From Scleroderma bovista (taxonomy: Eukaryota; Basidiomycota; Agaricomycetes; Boletales; Sclerodermataceae), in assembly GCA_037178675.1 (NCBI GenBank), contig JAYMGJ010000242.1, forward strand, positions 1-64,000: a stretch of DNA of 64,000 nt, read 5' to 3'. Of the stretch, positions 23,392 through 35,600 are shown in pieces (position 1 is the stretch's first letter; every line of letters starts with the position of its first letter). Position numbers and translations under genes: made by a program. The notes beneath the pieces were generated by a model. The model worked only from the letters and a program-made list of their open reading frames with translations. It ran no database searches and was not told the DNA's origin.

Positions 23392-24135
23392 GGTTAATGG
23401 GAACAAGACACACCTCGCTTCGCTCCAGTATCTTGTGAGTTACAGTGAGGGTGATCAGACATTTATAAATGCAAATGTTATTGATAAATATGGAGGGAAT
23501 GCACCTTAGGCACCAGTTTCAAGAGGTTCCCACGGTCTCCTGATGGGGTTTTTTGCAGGGCGAAACCTATCTAACAGATACCCTCCCTCGGCGCTACTCC
23601 CTCACAAATCCCGATTTAGCTAGCACGACTTCTGACTGCCTCCAGGCCCTCTTCGAAATACCTCCCGACCCTCTTCGACAAGCCTCTCAGAGGGTTTGCA
23701 TACCCAATATCAGTCACTCGGCCTTATCGTTGCCAATGTCGCTCACCCTCCACACTCCACTTCAGGGCCTCTCAGGGGTAGCAGGATCGTCCTAGTCTCG
23801 TGGACAACGTTGCCCACCCTACGCGTCCCACTGCAGAGGCTCTTGTGAGGTTCTGCTTACCACGTCGCTTGCCCTCACTCTGCAACAGAGGCTCTTAGTA
23901 GGAACAGTACTTAGACTCGGGCCAGTCGCTCGAGGTCTGTCGGCACTTCTCTGGGGCCTATCCACTGCAGTGTAGACACTTCAATACTGGCCTGTATTCT
24001 GTACATAGAAATGACATAGCGGCTATATGTTTTTAAGTAAGAACTCGAGACAGGTTGAGACACATGATTAAGGAATCATCAAACACATAAATACTGACGC
24101 GACGAAGCAGAAGCTACCATTGCAACAATCATATT
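23392..24135. other. Intergenic, degenerate short repeats
   Basis: No gene is supported. 23640-23900 carries loosely repeated CAGAGGCTCTT- and CACCCTCCAC-like words. A 20-base word at 23518-23537 (TCAAGAGGTTCCCACGGTCT) recurs at about 59044. Confidence 0.35.
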
Positions 24136-27100
24136 TCACTTGGCTGCAGCATCATGGATAAGGGGTTCCGATTGTTGGGCAATGTCGTCTGGGTGGGTGC
24201 CAGAGAGATCTGCAGATTGATTGGCACCTCCTTCGACGCTGGAGGCAGCCACAGGTCCAGGAGGCATTGCATGGAGGTACTGAGCCTCACGGTAGACTCC
24301 CGGAATTGGCTCGTGGCTGCCGCTAGGTTTGGCATATCCAACAAGGTGTTGGCTGCGGAGAGGAAGCTGGGGATTGGTGTAGTGTCTGCGTGCCATTGTT
24401 CCAGGTTGTTGATGCATTGTTGGATTATCGTTGGCATACATGTTCATGTACGGACGTGACGCGAACGGAGGCGGAAGGAGATACTGTGGGTGATAGCAGC
24501 TATACTGGCCATCTGGGGCTCTGCCCGAAGGGTCATACCATCCAGTATTGATGCCAAGATGGTATGGAACCCCGTCGTAGTTGAATCGACCATTGTCATT
24601 ATATACCAGATCCAGGAGTGGCTTGTGGATGCCTCGGCGTGCGGGATTGTCGTGTAGAAAACCCTCCCTATCCATTGGCATTTCATAGTGGCGGCGGGGG
24701 AGAGACGGGTGACCTGGTGCTCCTGGGGGGTTACCAACCAGGGAATCCTGGCCAGGTTCTATAGGACCCGAGCGAACGCCGATGTGACCTTCTTCGGCAG
24801 ATAGAAGCCTGCAGGAGGCTGGAGACATAAGGTCCTTCTCATCCGCCATGGATGTATAAGGATCTGGATAGATTCTTCGGCGAAGGTTGAATGCCGTGTC
24901 TGGATCACTGTTTGGTCCCGTGCCCCGTACTACTGGACGCGGCTTTGGTCGCCCGCCAGTCTCAAGGTAAGAATCTCGTGGGGGTTGATCTACCGGGGCG
25001 TTAGGAATCAGACAATCGGTAATGTCATCATATGGCACCATGACTCACATGGCGCAGGGTTGTTAACTGATTTTCCAAGACCGACTGCACCTTCTGTGGG
25101 CCCAGCCATGGCCTGAATGGTGGCGACTTCGGGTTGTGCATGCTGAGAGCCATGGGCTGTGGGTGAGGTGTGGATTAGCACATTGTTGAATACTAACATC
25201 GACTTACGCTCGTCGCGTTGAGGCTGGTCCATGTCCATTTCACACGGAGCTGGACCACATGGCGTGTCTACTTGTCAGGATCGGTTCTCCTCAACGATCT
25301 TACTAGGAGGTCCAGGGGTGCAGGGAACTAATGAGGAGGTAAGTCCAGACACTAGTATGTGCTACTTAGTGCGGAGAGTCAAGTCCAGGTCATATGGACG
25401 AAGTCCGGGCACTGGAGAAGCACTGGGAGCAAGTCCGGGTTTTGCGGAGTTAGTCTGGACCGCGGGAAAGTGGACCGGAGTAAAGCGCAGCTTGTCCGGA
25501 TGAAGGACATCCCAGAGGTGGGATAAGTCCTCAGGGGTCTAGTGTCGAGTCTGGGACAGAGTTGGCTTTTGCCCTTGTGCAAGTAGGAGACTTGCTAGGA
25601 TCGGACATAGGACCAGGGGGACGAGATAGGACAGAGACCGGAGTTGGCCAGAGTTCAGGGGAACAGAGTGGAATTAGGAGAGCATGATGGGTAGTACAGA
25701 GGGAGGAGTATCTTAGTCGAGATTTGATCTAAGGACTACTAGGCCGGAGTACGGTAGTTTATATAGGAGTGAAAACTAAGGTGAGTATATACAGTGACAA
25801 GTAAACACCTTAATAGTGGGACAAGGGATGGAGCAGAAGCAGACAGGAAAATAAAGCAGGTACAGGAAAATAAAGCAGGGACAGGAAAATAAGCCGGAGC
25901 GGAAGCAGAAATGGGGAACTAGAGTTACAGGGACGACGGAGGAAAAGCAGGGACAGTGAAGTAAAGGGAACTAGGTCGGAAGAGGACAGGTAAGGGTCGG
26001 AGGTGGACTTAACTAATGTTAAGTCCGGAGCGATGTCCAGGACCGGAGGAAGTGGGACCGGAGGAAGTGCACGAGCGGAGGGAGTGTGCAGGTGGAGGAA
26101 GGGCGGAGTAGCCGGAGGAAGGTCCGGAGTTGGACATAGAAATGTCCTAGGCCATTGGTGGACCTGACAAAGGGAGTGGAGTGGAACAGGAGCAGATCTG
26201 ACCCGGAGTTGGATGTACCATCCAGAGTTGGGCTACGTTGCAGACGAGACCAAGGGAGTGGCCGGACTGAAACCGGAGTAGCGACTAGTGGTAGGTACAG
26301 GTTCGACATGGCGGAGTTAGACCGCAGATCTGTCTAGAGGGAGACAGGGGTTAGTCCTGAGGTGGAGATGGACACAGTGACCGGAGTTGAGCTGGAGTGC
26401 AGCTATGGGGCTGGAGATGGCCGGACTAGATCCGGAGTTGCATCTATGCCTAAGGAGAGGTCAAGCGGGCCAGGGTTAGACCGGAGTTCCGACTGGAAAA
26501 GTATGGATATGACACTACTATACAGTACATTAGGTCAATGATCTTTTGTACACAGTGGGGGCTTACCTTCCATGCGATGAGGACCTTGCACTGGTATGAT
26601 GGTCATGGCTTCATTCCGTACACGCCTAGGCTCATCTGGAGGACACAGAGATTGCATTCCCAATAAGTGTACATTAGTATAGTGCGGAATACTTGCAATA
26701 ACTTACGTTTGTCGCCTTGAGGCTGTTCCTTATCCATTTCACGCGGCGCTGGGTCGCATTCCATGTCTACAACACAGCACGTAGGTCGTTGATTTTTGTA
26801 CTTAGTGAGGACTTACTGTCTGTGCGATGAGGATCATCCAAGGGTAGACGTTCACTGGATGCACACTCGGACTCATCCCGAGGGCGCAGAGATTGCATTT
26901 CTATGAAGTATAGATTAATATACTGAGGTTAACACAGGCAGAGACCTACGTTCGTCGCGCTGGGGCTGGTTTGTATTGATATCAGGTCGAGTTGAGTCGC
27001 GTGGCGTCTCTACAGAGAAATACATTAGGCGGATGCTTATTTGTAAGAAGTGACGACTCACCTTTCGAGTGACGAGAATTCTCAAGGGGTAGGCCGGTTG

Positions 27101-28522
27101 TGACCTCTTGAGGGTGCACAGACAGAGGGCGCACCACTTGCATCGCTGCAGAGGGTCCACTGAGCTAATCAGTTCAGATTTCATGTGTAGTCACTTACGT
27201 GGGTTGAGACGCCCTCCTTCGGAGGCTCGTGGCATATGAGATAAATGCGGAGGGTCCACTAATTGCGTCACTGTAGAGGGCTCACCGAGGTGACCAACCC
27301 GGATTTAGTTTGTGACAACTTACGCGCATCAACACGAGGCTCTTCGCAGGCTCGTGGCACCTTAGATGACTGCGGCAGTGGCGTCGCTACAGAGGGTCCA
27401 CCACTGAGCGGACCAACTCAGATTTTATGTGCGACGACTTACCCGCGTCGACATGAGGCTCTTCAGTGGCTTGTGGCACCTGAGATGAATGTGGAGGGTG
27501 TGGTTCTCGCGTCGCTGCAGAGGGTCCACTGAGCCGATAACCAGGGATTTTATGTGAGACGACCTACATGCATCGAGACAACCGTCCTCAGAGCCTCGTG
27601 GTAATGAATGGGGAGGGTGTTGTAGTTGCGCCGCTGCAGAGGCTCCAATGAACTAACAAACACGGATTTTATGTGTGACAACTTACGCATGTCTTCAGAG
27701 GCTCGCAGCATCTTAGATAAATGTGTCCATATGCATGGCAGACCTACCTTCGTTGACACGACCAAGAGTTCCCGACATATGACCCTCACGGCTGTTGGTT
27801 TTTGGCTCATTGTCACCAGAAGAGTCGATGTCAAGCTGCGAGGTAAATTGAAACCTAGCTTTTCTGGTCTGCGAGGATCGTTGCATGCCCTCAGAGAGTT
27901 CCCTGGTGCTCTTATCCACCGAGGTTGCTGCTCTTTTCACAGCACGCGATGAGTCCTGGCAGGTTGCCTTGCGCTTGCGTGTATATGGAACTTGCTCCTC
28001 TGAAGGACGGGCGTTGGAGCTGCCGTCGATGAGTGCCCCATGTTTGTCACCGGCATTTATTTCTTCCAGGATGTAGTCGGAATCAGAGGTGTCCTGAATG
28101 GTGATGATGCTTGGTTCTCCCGTCGTCACCTTGCCTGGCCTTTTAGTAACAACGACCTCTACCTTCTTTCGCCTGAATGTGGATTTTGGCAGCCTAATCA
28201 GTGGCGGCGAGTCCTTCTCTTCCTCTACGTTGGTTACAGATCCTTTCGCTCCTTTCTGCTTCGTAGAGCGGAGATGCTTTGGTGCAGGCGAAGGCGACAA
28301 GTCAAAAATATCTTCGATGTCACTGCCAGGGTCTGTCTTCGAAGCAGGAGGCTTCCCCCCCCCTACCTGCTTCCTAATCCGCGTCTTGGCGGCATTGGGT
28401 AGGCGCGCTGGCCCTTCATAATCTACCTTGCTGTTGAAGAAAACCCTTTTGCCTCTCAACGAGTTTGAATCAGATAATGGTGGGGCGCCATGGATGACTG
28501 GAAACTTGGATGCAAGGAGGTC
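24136..28522 (-). CDS. Unrecognised multi-exon gene with mini-exon array
   Basis: Not recognised. The first large exon (28522 to about 27760) encodes a basic/acidic low-complexity protein. It has a KQVGGGKPP segment, a DIEDIFDL acidic patch and several KR clusters suggestive of nuclear location. Many short exons follow (27710-25130), each with a GTAAGT-like donor. The last exon (25041-24136) is Pro/Tyr/His-rich, with repeated PYxLGIN/PQYLLPPP-like stretches, and ends at the stop at 24136. An AG precedes 28522, so the true start may lie further upstream, or this could be the 3' half of the gene at 28563-31395. Expression is unknown; splicing of the middle is inferred only from consensus borders. 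It could equally be a decaying gene. Confidence 0.4.
25275..26510 (-). repeat. Diverged relative of the Gypsy B LTR
   Basis: A G- and A-rich stretch full of GTCCGGA/ACCGGAG words. At about 25770-25880 it shares GTGACAAGTAAACA..CTTAATAG and repeated GGAAAATAAA units with the Gypsy B LTR (compare 47028-47110). The ends are not clear. It lies in an apparent intron region of the minus-strand gene. Confidence 0.5.
27190..27710 (-). repeat. Tandem mini-exon/intron units, about 120 bp
   Basis: Five units have donors (plus-strand CTTACG/CTTACC/CCTACA) at about 27192, 27319, 27439, 27559 and 27684, spaced 120-127 bp. On the minus strand each unit holds an intron starting GTAAGTYGTCRCA. A short exon of about 36 nt follows, reading like VPQATEEPHVDA. 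Larger related exon pairs recur at 25204, 26701 and 26946 (QPQRDER just before the donor). Confidence 0.6.
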
Positions 28523-28562
28523 CACTAGTCATAGATCAGCATTTATAGCCACCAACACAACA

Positions 28563-31395
28563 TCAACACTTGCTCTTTTTGTTCGGCATTGACTTGAAAT
28601 GTAGCCTGTAAGGGCCGGTGTCACGGAGGGCAGCGATGACCTGTGCGGATTCCAAAATGGTCAGGTCTGATACTCCCTTAGGTTTGCTATGCGAAGCACG
28701 CTCTTGTCCAGGGAATAGCACTGCATCTGGCCAATGCATGCAGACAAGTGCATGCTGACCCAGCTTCCCCGAGGCCCACGTGTGGCCATGACCCTCTGAG
28801 ATTTCATCAGCAGCATGTTCTTGACTTTGAGTAATATAACAAACCAATATGTGAAGTGAGAAGCTTCTTCACAAGCTTGTGGTCCTCTCGCTCATCGCTC
28901 GCGTTATCCGGAGTATGGTCACCACTATCTAATGTGAGGTCGACGACGTCAGGTCCCACCTCACTGCGGTCCTTCGCTTTACCCTTAGTGTCCGACTTGT
29001 CTTGGTCGAACGACTCTGTAACGCACGCAAGAGACGACCGGTTGCTGACAAGACCACAGCAATGTGAGAACGTGAAACAGAAGTGGATCGTAGAGCATAC
29101 TATATGTGTGCTTTGAAGTGACCAATTATGGCATCCGAGTCAGCGCGACAACGCTCCATGAAAAACTATGTATGCCCAGTTGTGTCAGTAAATCGTAAGC
29201 AGATGAATTAAATACTTACATCTTCTGCACCAGAGGTGGTGTATGAATATCCCAACGAGGCATCTTGATTGACGATGCTTCCTGCCATTACGAATGCTGC
29301 TTCAATGCCATGCACTTTCGACAGAGCAGAGAACTGGAGTCATGTTAGGTGTGCTCCCTTTGCTATTGCATAAAAGACTCACCGACTGGGTAAATCTTTT
29401 CGCCGATTTATGGAACATTTGTTGCCGTTGGCCGAGCGTCTTGCTAGCTTCGGTGTACTGTGTACTCTCCTCGAACTTTGTAAGAATTTTCTGCCAGGTT
29501 CCAGGGTACTCCTTCTTGAACAGCTCATAGCACTGTTTGCGGACTGTGACCGCTGAGACATCATTAGCATATAGTGATACATCCCTTGCTCCTGTGCCCT
29601 TACATTTCGTATCGATAGTAGCATCCTGCACTACAGTTTTCCGGAAGCGATCAAGTTTGGCCTCAGTGTTCTGGGAAAAGTACTTGGCATACTTGTTCCA
29701 GTCGTTTGCTGAGTTCAATCGTGAGTATTGCTTCACAAAGCGATCAATTAACTGTTGAGGTGGTTGGCCAGAACGTACCGCGAGGTCGGTAAGGTATGTA
29801 GTGATATGATCGAGTCCCTCTTGAACGATATCTAGAACAGCGTCGGACGGTCTTCCAACCGTGCATGGACTGTCCTTGCTTTCGTCTAAATTAGCCCAAC
29901 TATCGTCACTGGGAGGCAAGGGAACTGCATCCCCAGATGGAGTATACAAAATCTAACAATGCAGAATCAGATAGTCACTTAGGAATCACCACAACCAGGT
30001 GGAATAACATGCCTCTCGAGCTTGAGCGGCTTGAGCCGGTTCCAAGCCTAGGGGACTGGGTGTATCAGCCACCAGCTTGGCATCTGAAGGCAGAGTCAGC
30101 TCAAGCTGCATGGCAGACGGGTTGTCCAGGGACAAAACAGTTGATCCCTTCGCCAAAGCTGGTAATTCATGACATTGCAGAATGACAGATGGACATACCT
30201 CATTGGTGCGGTTGGGAGGCTCGGAGGTTGGAGCGGACATACCACTGATATCGTTGGTGGGACGAACATGAGGCTCTCGCGAGGGTTGGCGGTTGGCTGG
30301 CTGGACTTCTGGCACACCTGCAGGCCCTCGCGAGGCTCCTCGCACGGGAAGTGGGACCTCTGACGAGGCTCCCCGACTTAGTATCACGCAGAACGGAGAA
30401 CATCCAAACACCTACCGGATACACTAGCGGTTGGAATAGTGGGAGCCACGTCATCGAGCGGCCCAGAGACCTTCCCTTTGGGTGTTGGTGACCCTTGAGA
30501 GCCTAATGAAATGAGTATGGTCAGCAAATAAGAACGGCGACCGAAGAGAGACAACCATACAAGTGGTGACAGAATTTCTTCTGGATGGTGTCTGCAAAAA
30601 ATCAACCACCACAGAATCCTCTCCAGATTGAAATAGTTCAGACGCGCATCTAATCTCGGGTTCCTCAAGGAACGGATTGACTTCGACAGATTTGCTGGGG
30701 TCTTCTGTACTAGAGGTAGACGGTGCAGCCTGGCGAGTACGACAAACTTGCACCTTGGATATGAGACCCCCATCACGGTCTGTGGCTTTGATGGAAGTGC
30801 GAAGGCGAGTGGGCGTCAGGACAGGAGGCGCTGTTGTATCTGGACGCCTCCCGCCGCCCACTTGTATTTCGATATAATCTGCATCTAAGTCGGACATGTT
30901 GCACTGCTGAGCGCTATGGTTGGAACGGTGGTCTAAGTCTGACAGTGTTCAGCAAGCAACTCAAGCACTTACATTGGCGTGCGTCCTGGGAAATCAACGG
31001 AGTGGATGGCAACGACGTTCTGATTAAATTGTGTTTATGTTTTGATACAAAAAAATCTGGACTAACCTTTGAGGAAATGAGATGTTCGTTGATCGCGAAC
31101 CCAATTGCTTCCATCCCAAACTGATTTGTGACCTATATGTTGTTAATGAATCAACAGAGTGGATGGCAACGACGTTCTGATTAAAATGTGTTTATGTTTT
31201 GATACAAAGAAATCTGGACTAACCTTTGAGGAAATGAGATGTTCGTTGATCGCGAACCCAATTGCTCCCACCCCAAACCAATTTGTGTCCTATATGTTGC
31301 TAATGAAGGAACGCTAACCAATGCGTCATAGCGATCTTGATTAGAGATAGGTCACCTACCTTGAGTGGGATGTTGAACGAGGATGGTGTTGCCAT
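28563..31395 (-). CDS. Unrecognised multi-exon gene
   Basis: Not recognised; probably a fungal lineage-specific family. The supported 5' exons are 31395-31360 (MATPSSFNIPLK), 31289-31224 and 31132-31067 (two near-identical exons ending NEHLISSK), 30985-30973, 30932-30561 and 30502-30416. They join in phase; the fifth holds DADYIEIQVGGGRRPD. Further exons are an Ala/Leu-rich part near 30157-30005, a helical domain at 29955-29390 (NDWNKYAKYF; KKEYPGTWQKI) and smaller exons. The last exon (HALVCMHWPDAVLFPG, ending PNKKSKC) stops at 28563. The downstream borders are less sure. A degraded copy of the repeated exon occurs at about 39910-39975 on the plus strand, so the family is multi-copy. Confidence 0.5.
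30991..31308 (-). repeat. Tandem duplication of one exon and its intron
   Basis: Two adjacent copies of about 157 bp (30991-31147 and 31148-31308) are roughly 90% alike. Each contains a 66-nt exon with AG acceptor and GTTAGT donor. Both copies keep the frame. Confidence 0.8.
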
Positions 31396-31766
31396 AGTAT
31401 AGAGGGGTTAGGACGCGAAAGGACGAAGCAGGACGAGCCTTAGATCCCGAGATATCGACCTATCAGTCCCAAACTCCACCCAAATGCGAAAATGCGAATA
31501 TCTCCGCAACCGCTGGACCAATCGCGATGACCCAGGCACCATTCGAAAGCCCTCGACGAGTAGATCTTGATTCCCGAAAAGCGAAAGATCCGGCGCAAAA
31601 GGGAGCGAGATATGCGCCAAACTCGAGGGGGGCAGGAGGAGAAGATGCTGAAAACTCAAGGGAAAATGATGGAAACTTCAAAGGAGTGACTGTAGTTGGT
31701 TAAGAGGGACCTAGAAAGAGGATAGGGAGTGCCAAGACACAGAAACCCCTCGCGGTGGGCTCCAGT
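31396..31766. other. Intergenic upstream of the minus-strand gene
   Basis: No gene is supported. 31488-31560 (GAAAATGCGAATATCTCCG, GAAAGCCCTC) resembles the reverse complement of 45100-45230, so it is a dispersed sequence. Confidence 0.4.
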
Positions 31767-32035
31767 TGTAGGGGGGGGTTGGGTGTTGCTGCTGCCTCAG
31801 GTGAGGCACGCTCGACCCAGGGGCTTCTGGAGGTCTGGCAGAGCTCCCAGGGACTGGGGAAACTAGAGGAAGTAGGGAGAGTAGAGGTGTTCAGTCACTC
31901 CAGGACTGAGATCAAACATATACAGAGGAAAGAGGGAAGTTTGCTTAGTAAGCTAAGTACAAGCCTACATAGCTAAGGTAAGAGTCCAGTATCAGTACTA
32001 CCAATTCTACACCTAGAGACAGGACTGTCTCTACA
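31767..32035 (+). repeat. Solo LTR2 at left inversion breakpoint
   Basis: 269 bp, TGTAGG...TCTACA. It has an inverted partner at 45577-45844 with about four differences. The end palindrome TAGAGACAGGACTGTCTCTA is notable. Its left flank (CAGT) does not match its right flank (GCGT), as expected if an inversion passed through it. Confidence 0.85.
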
Positions 32036-32039
32036 GCGT

Positions 32040-32634
32040 TACGCGGTACATTGTAGATTTCAACTGCCTCGCTTCGCAGGTCCAGGACTATGGGGATGGC
32101 GCACTCTGTCGCCTGTTTTACTCCGGTCTCCCGGACCGTCTCAAGGATGAGATCGCTCGAGTCGGGAAGCCCCTGACTCTGAATGGGCTGAGAGCCCTTT
32201 GTCAAGAGATCGACGCGCGCTATTGGGAGCGCAAAGACGAGATCTCCCGTACGACGAAGAGCCAGCCTACCTCGTCCACCCCCAAGCCCTCCAACTCTGG
32301 AGGCAACACCCCCAAGCCTGGTCAGGCCAAGACCGGCAACTCCCCCAGCTCCGCCAACACCTCTGGCTCGTCAAAGACGACCAGCAACCAGTCCTCGTCC
32401 GGCTCCAAACCGGACTTGACCAACAAGCTTGGTAAGGACGGGAAGCTGACTGCTGACGAGCGCAAAAGGCGGCTCGACAACAACCTCTGCATGTTCTGTG
32501 GAGGTACCGGACACTTCGCGGACAACTGTCCAAAGAAGTCTAAAAAGGCCAAGGCTCGTGCTGCGGCCGTCGCTGCTGAGTCCGGTAAGACGGACTCTAA
32601 CTCGGGTGCTAACTCCGAGTCAAAAAAAGAGTAA
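32040..32634 (+). pseudogene. Gypsy B Gag, C-terminal part
   Basis: A nucleocapsid-like part of Gag: a [16 protein letters not shown] segment, a Ser/Thr-rich linker, and a CCHC knuckle [14 protein letters not shown] that binds RNA. It lacks its N-terminal half, which lies at 45845-46671 on the other strand. Across the solo LTR2 the codons join exactly (LYRV then TRYIVDFN) once the GCGT duplication is counted once. It ends at TAA 32632-32634, just after a seven-A run. Confidence 0.85.
32622..32628 (+). promoter_or_regulatory. Probable -1 frameshift site between gag and pol
   Basis: A AAAAAA run lies just before the gag stop codon. Slipping back one base enters the open frame that leads into protease. 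This fits the X XXY YYZ heptamer rule and the usual gag/pol arrangement of Gypsy elements. Confidence 0.5.
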
Positions 32635-32635
32635 G

Positions 32636-35600
32636 CAGCTCCCAGCCCTCCGCACAACCGGCGAGCTGCGTTGACTCCAGAAGTGCACCCAAGGAGGCCC
32701 GCCTCAACGTGTCAGCTCTTTTCGACCCAAACTCTCTTATGCCTCATGTTTCCCTTTTATCTCTTGATATACCTAAAATCCGCGCTCTTGTGGACTCCGG
32801 TTCCACGCATTGTTTTGTAGATTTACAATTCGCACACAAAAACAACCTTACATCCTACTCCGTCTCTCCTATCCAACTCCGGTTATTCGACGGTACATCA
32901 AACTATGTAATTACTCAAGCTATCGATTTATCAGTGCAGTTCCCCGCATCCGGTGATGTCACCCCCATGACTTTTTATCTCGCTCCGTTGGATTCTGAAT
33001 GCTCGATTGTCCTTGGACATAACTGGCTCACCCGCTATAATCCGTTGATTGACTGGGTATTGAGTAGTTTAACATTCCGGACTCTTGCAGGAAGTTTGCC
33101 AGCGCCCCCATCGACTCCCTCTCTGGTTCTGCCTGGAAACTCTGACTCCGGCCTCTCCGGCCAGTCTACCCCAGGCCTCGTGCCATCTGTCGACACTCCG
33201 GTTTGCAACCCTCCGCTTATCTCTCTAATCAACGCAGCCGCATTCGTGCGTGCATGCAGTTTGGAAGGATCCACGAAGTACCAACTCCAGCTGCGTCCTG
33301 CGGACTCAGCAAAAGCCTGGTCTTCTTCTATATCAACTCCACCGGACTTGGACATCATCCCTCCGGAATATCGCGACTATGCGGACGTGTTCAGCAAGGC
33401 GAAAGCCTCTGAACTTCCCCCGCATCGCGACTACGATTTGAAGATTGAGCTCGAAGAAGGTACCTCACCACCTTTGGGAACCCTATACTCACTGTCTCCG
33501 GTCGAGCTCTCCGCCCTCCGGACATTTATCGATGAGAATCTCAATACAGGTTTCATCCGCCCTACCGCTTCCTCTCACGCTGCTCCGGTCCTCTTCGTCA
33601 AGAAGAAGGACGGCTCCCTCCGCCTATGCGTTGATTTTAGAGGCCTTAACAAAATCACCAAAAAGGATCGCTATCCACTCCCCCTTATCTCCGACCTATT
33701 GGACTCACCCAGCCGTGCTAAAATCTATTCCAAGATTGACCTCCGGCACGCGTACCACCTGGTCCGGATTGCTCCGGGCGACGAATGGAAGACCGCTTTC
33801 CGTACGCGCTACGGGTCCTACGAGTGGTTAGTAATGCCCTTTGGCCTCACTAACGCCCCTGCAGCATTCCAGCGCTTTGTCAACACCATCTTTGCTGACA
33901 TGCTGGATGTCTGTGTCGTCGTGTACCTCGACGACATCCTCATCTACTCCGAGGATATGGAGTCTCACCAGCAGCATGTCCGGGAGGTACTCCGGCGACT
34001 CCGGTTACATGGCCTCTTCGCCAAACCGGAGAAGTGCGAGTTCCACTCGGACTCAGTGGAATACCTTGGCTACCGTCTATCCCCTGAAGGTCTGACTATG
34101 TCTCCGGACAAAATACAAACCATCTCCGATTGGCCTGAACCTTGTAAGGTAAAGGACATCCAATCCTTCTTGGGATTCGCCAACTTCTACCGGCGTTTCA
34201 TTTTCAATTACTCCGACATTGTGGTTCCTCTTACCTGGCTCACCCGGAAAGATGCTCCTTGGATCTTCTCCGAGGACTGTCGACGCACTTTCAATGCTCT
34301 CAAGCACGCCTTCACTACCGCGCCCATACTCACTCATTTCATTCCGGACACCCCTATCATCATGGAAACGGACGCCTCTGACTACGCTGTCGCTGGCATC
34401 CTGTCTATTACCTGCGCAGACGGAGAGATTCGTCCGGTCACTTTCTACTCCCGGACCTTGACTGCTCCGGAGCTGAACTATGATACCCACGATAAGGAAC
34501 TCCTTGCCATCTTTGAGGCATTCCGGAACTGGCGCCATTACCTTGAAGGTTCCGCCTCTCCTATTGACGTCGTCACTGACCACAAAAATCTAGAGTATTT
34601 CTCTACCTCGAAAGTCCTCTCCCGCCGGCAAGCCCGGTGGTCCGAGTTCCTCTCTCAGTTTAACCTTGTCATTCGTTTCCGTCCCGGGAAACTCGGTGCC
34701 ACGCCGGACGCTCTCACTAGACGATGGGACGTCTACCCCAAAGAGGGGGATAGTGGCTACACCCGTGTTAACCCACAAAATCTCAGGCCGGTGTTCACTC
34801 AAGACCAACTGACTAACTCCCTTCGCGCAACCATTTTAGAGTTCCCTGTCCTTCGTCGAGCAGTCGCCATCATGGACGTGGAAACACTCCACAACAACAT
34901 CTTATCTGCTCTCCCCTCAGATCCCATTGCCCAGATCCACCTCTCAGACTCACCGGACTCTCGTTGGTCCACTGATGAGGCAGGTTTCCTCCGCCTAGAT
35001 GGTCGCATCTATGTACCGGACCTGGACGGTCTCCGCCTCCGGGTACTCCGGTATCACCATGATCACCCACTCTCTGGCCACTTTGGGCAAAACCGGACTT
35101 TGGAACTAATCCGGCGTAAGTATACCTGGTCTGGTCTTAGGACCTTCGTCAAAGACTACGTCCGGTCATGCACCTCCTGCGCTCGAGCTAAGACACCGCG
35201 CCATCGACCCTATGGGTTACTAAAACAGCTTCCTGTCCCGGAAAGACCTTGGAACTCCATATCCATGGACTTTATTGAGCAACTCCCTGGCTCAACTGGA
35301 TTCACAGCTATCCTGGTCGTAGTAGACAGGCTCTCTAAACAAGCCGTCTTCATCCCTACCCACGACACCATCACTAGCCCAGAGCTCGTGAAGCTCTTCC
35401 TTCTTCATGTATTCTCCAAGCACGGTATTCCCGCCCACGTCACTTCAGATCGCGGTACAGAGTTTGTCTCGCACTTCTTCCGGTCACTCGGAAAAGCCCT
35501 CGACATGCGCCTCCACTTCACCTCCGGTTACCACCCGGAGGGCGATGGCCAGACAGAGCGGTCCAACCAGACACTCGAACAATATCTCCGTGTCTACTGC

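Noticed and set aside
23518..23537. A 20-base word shared with 59044-59063 (TCAAGAGGTTCCCACGGTCT), considered as an att-like site.
   Set aside because: The surrounding DNA is not alike, and a single shared word in a duplicated region is not enough.
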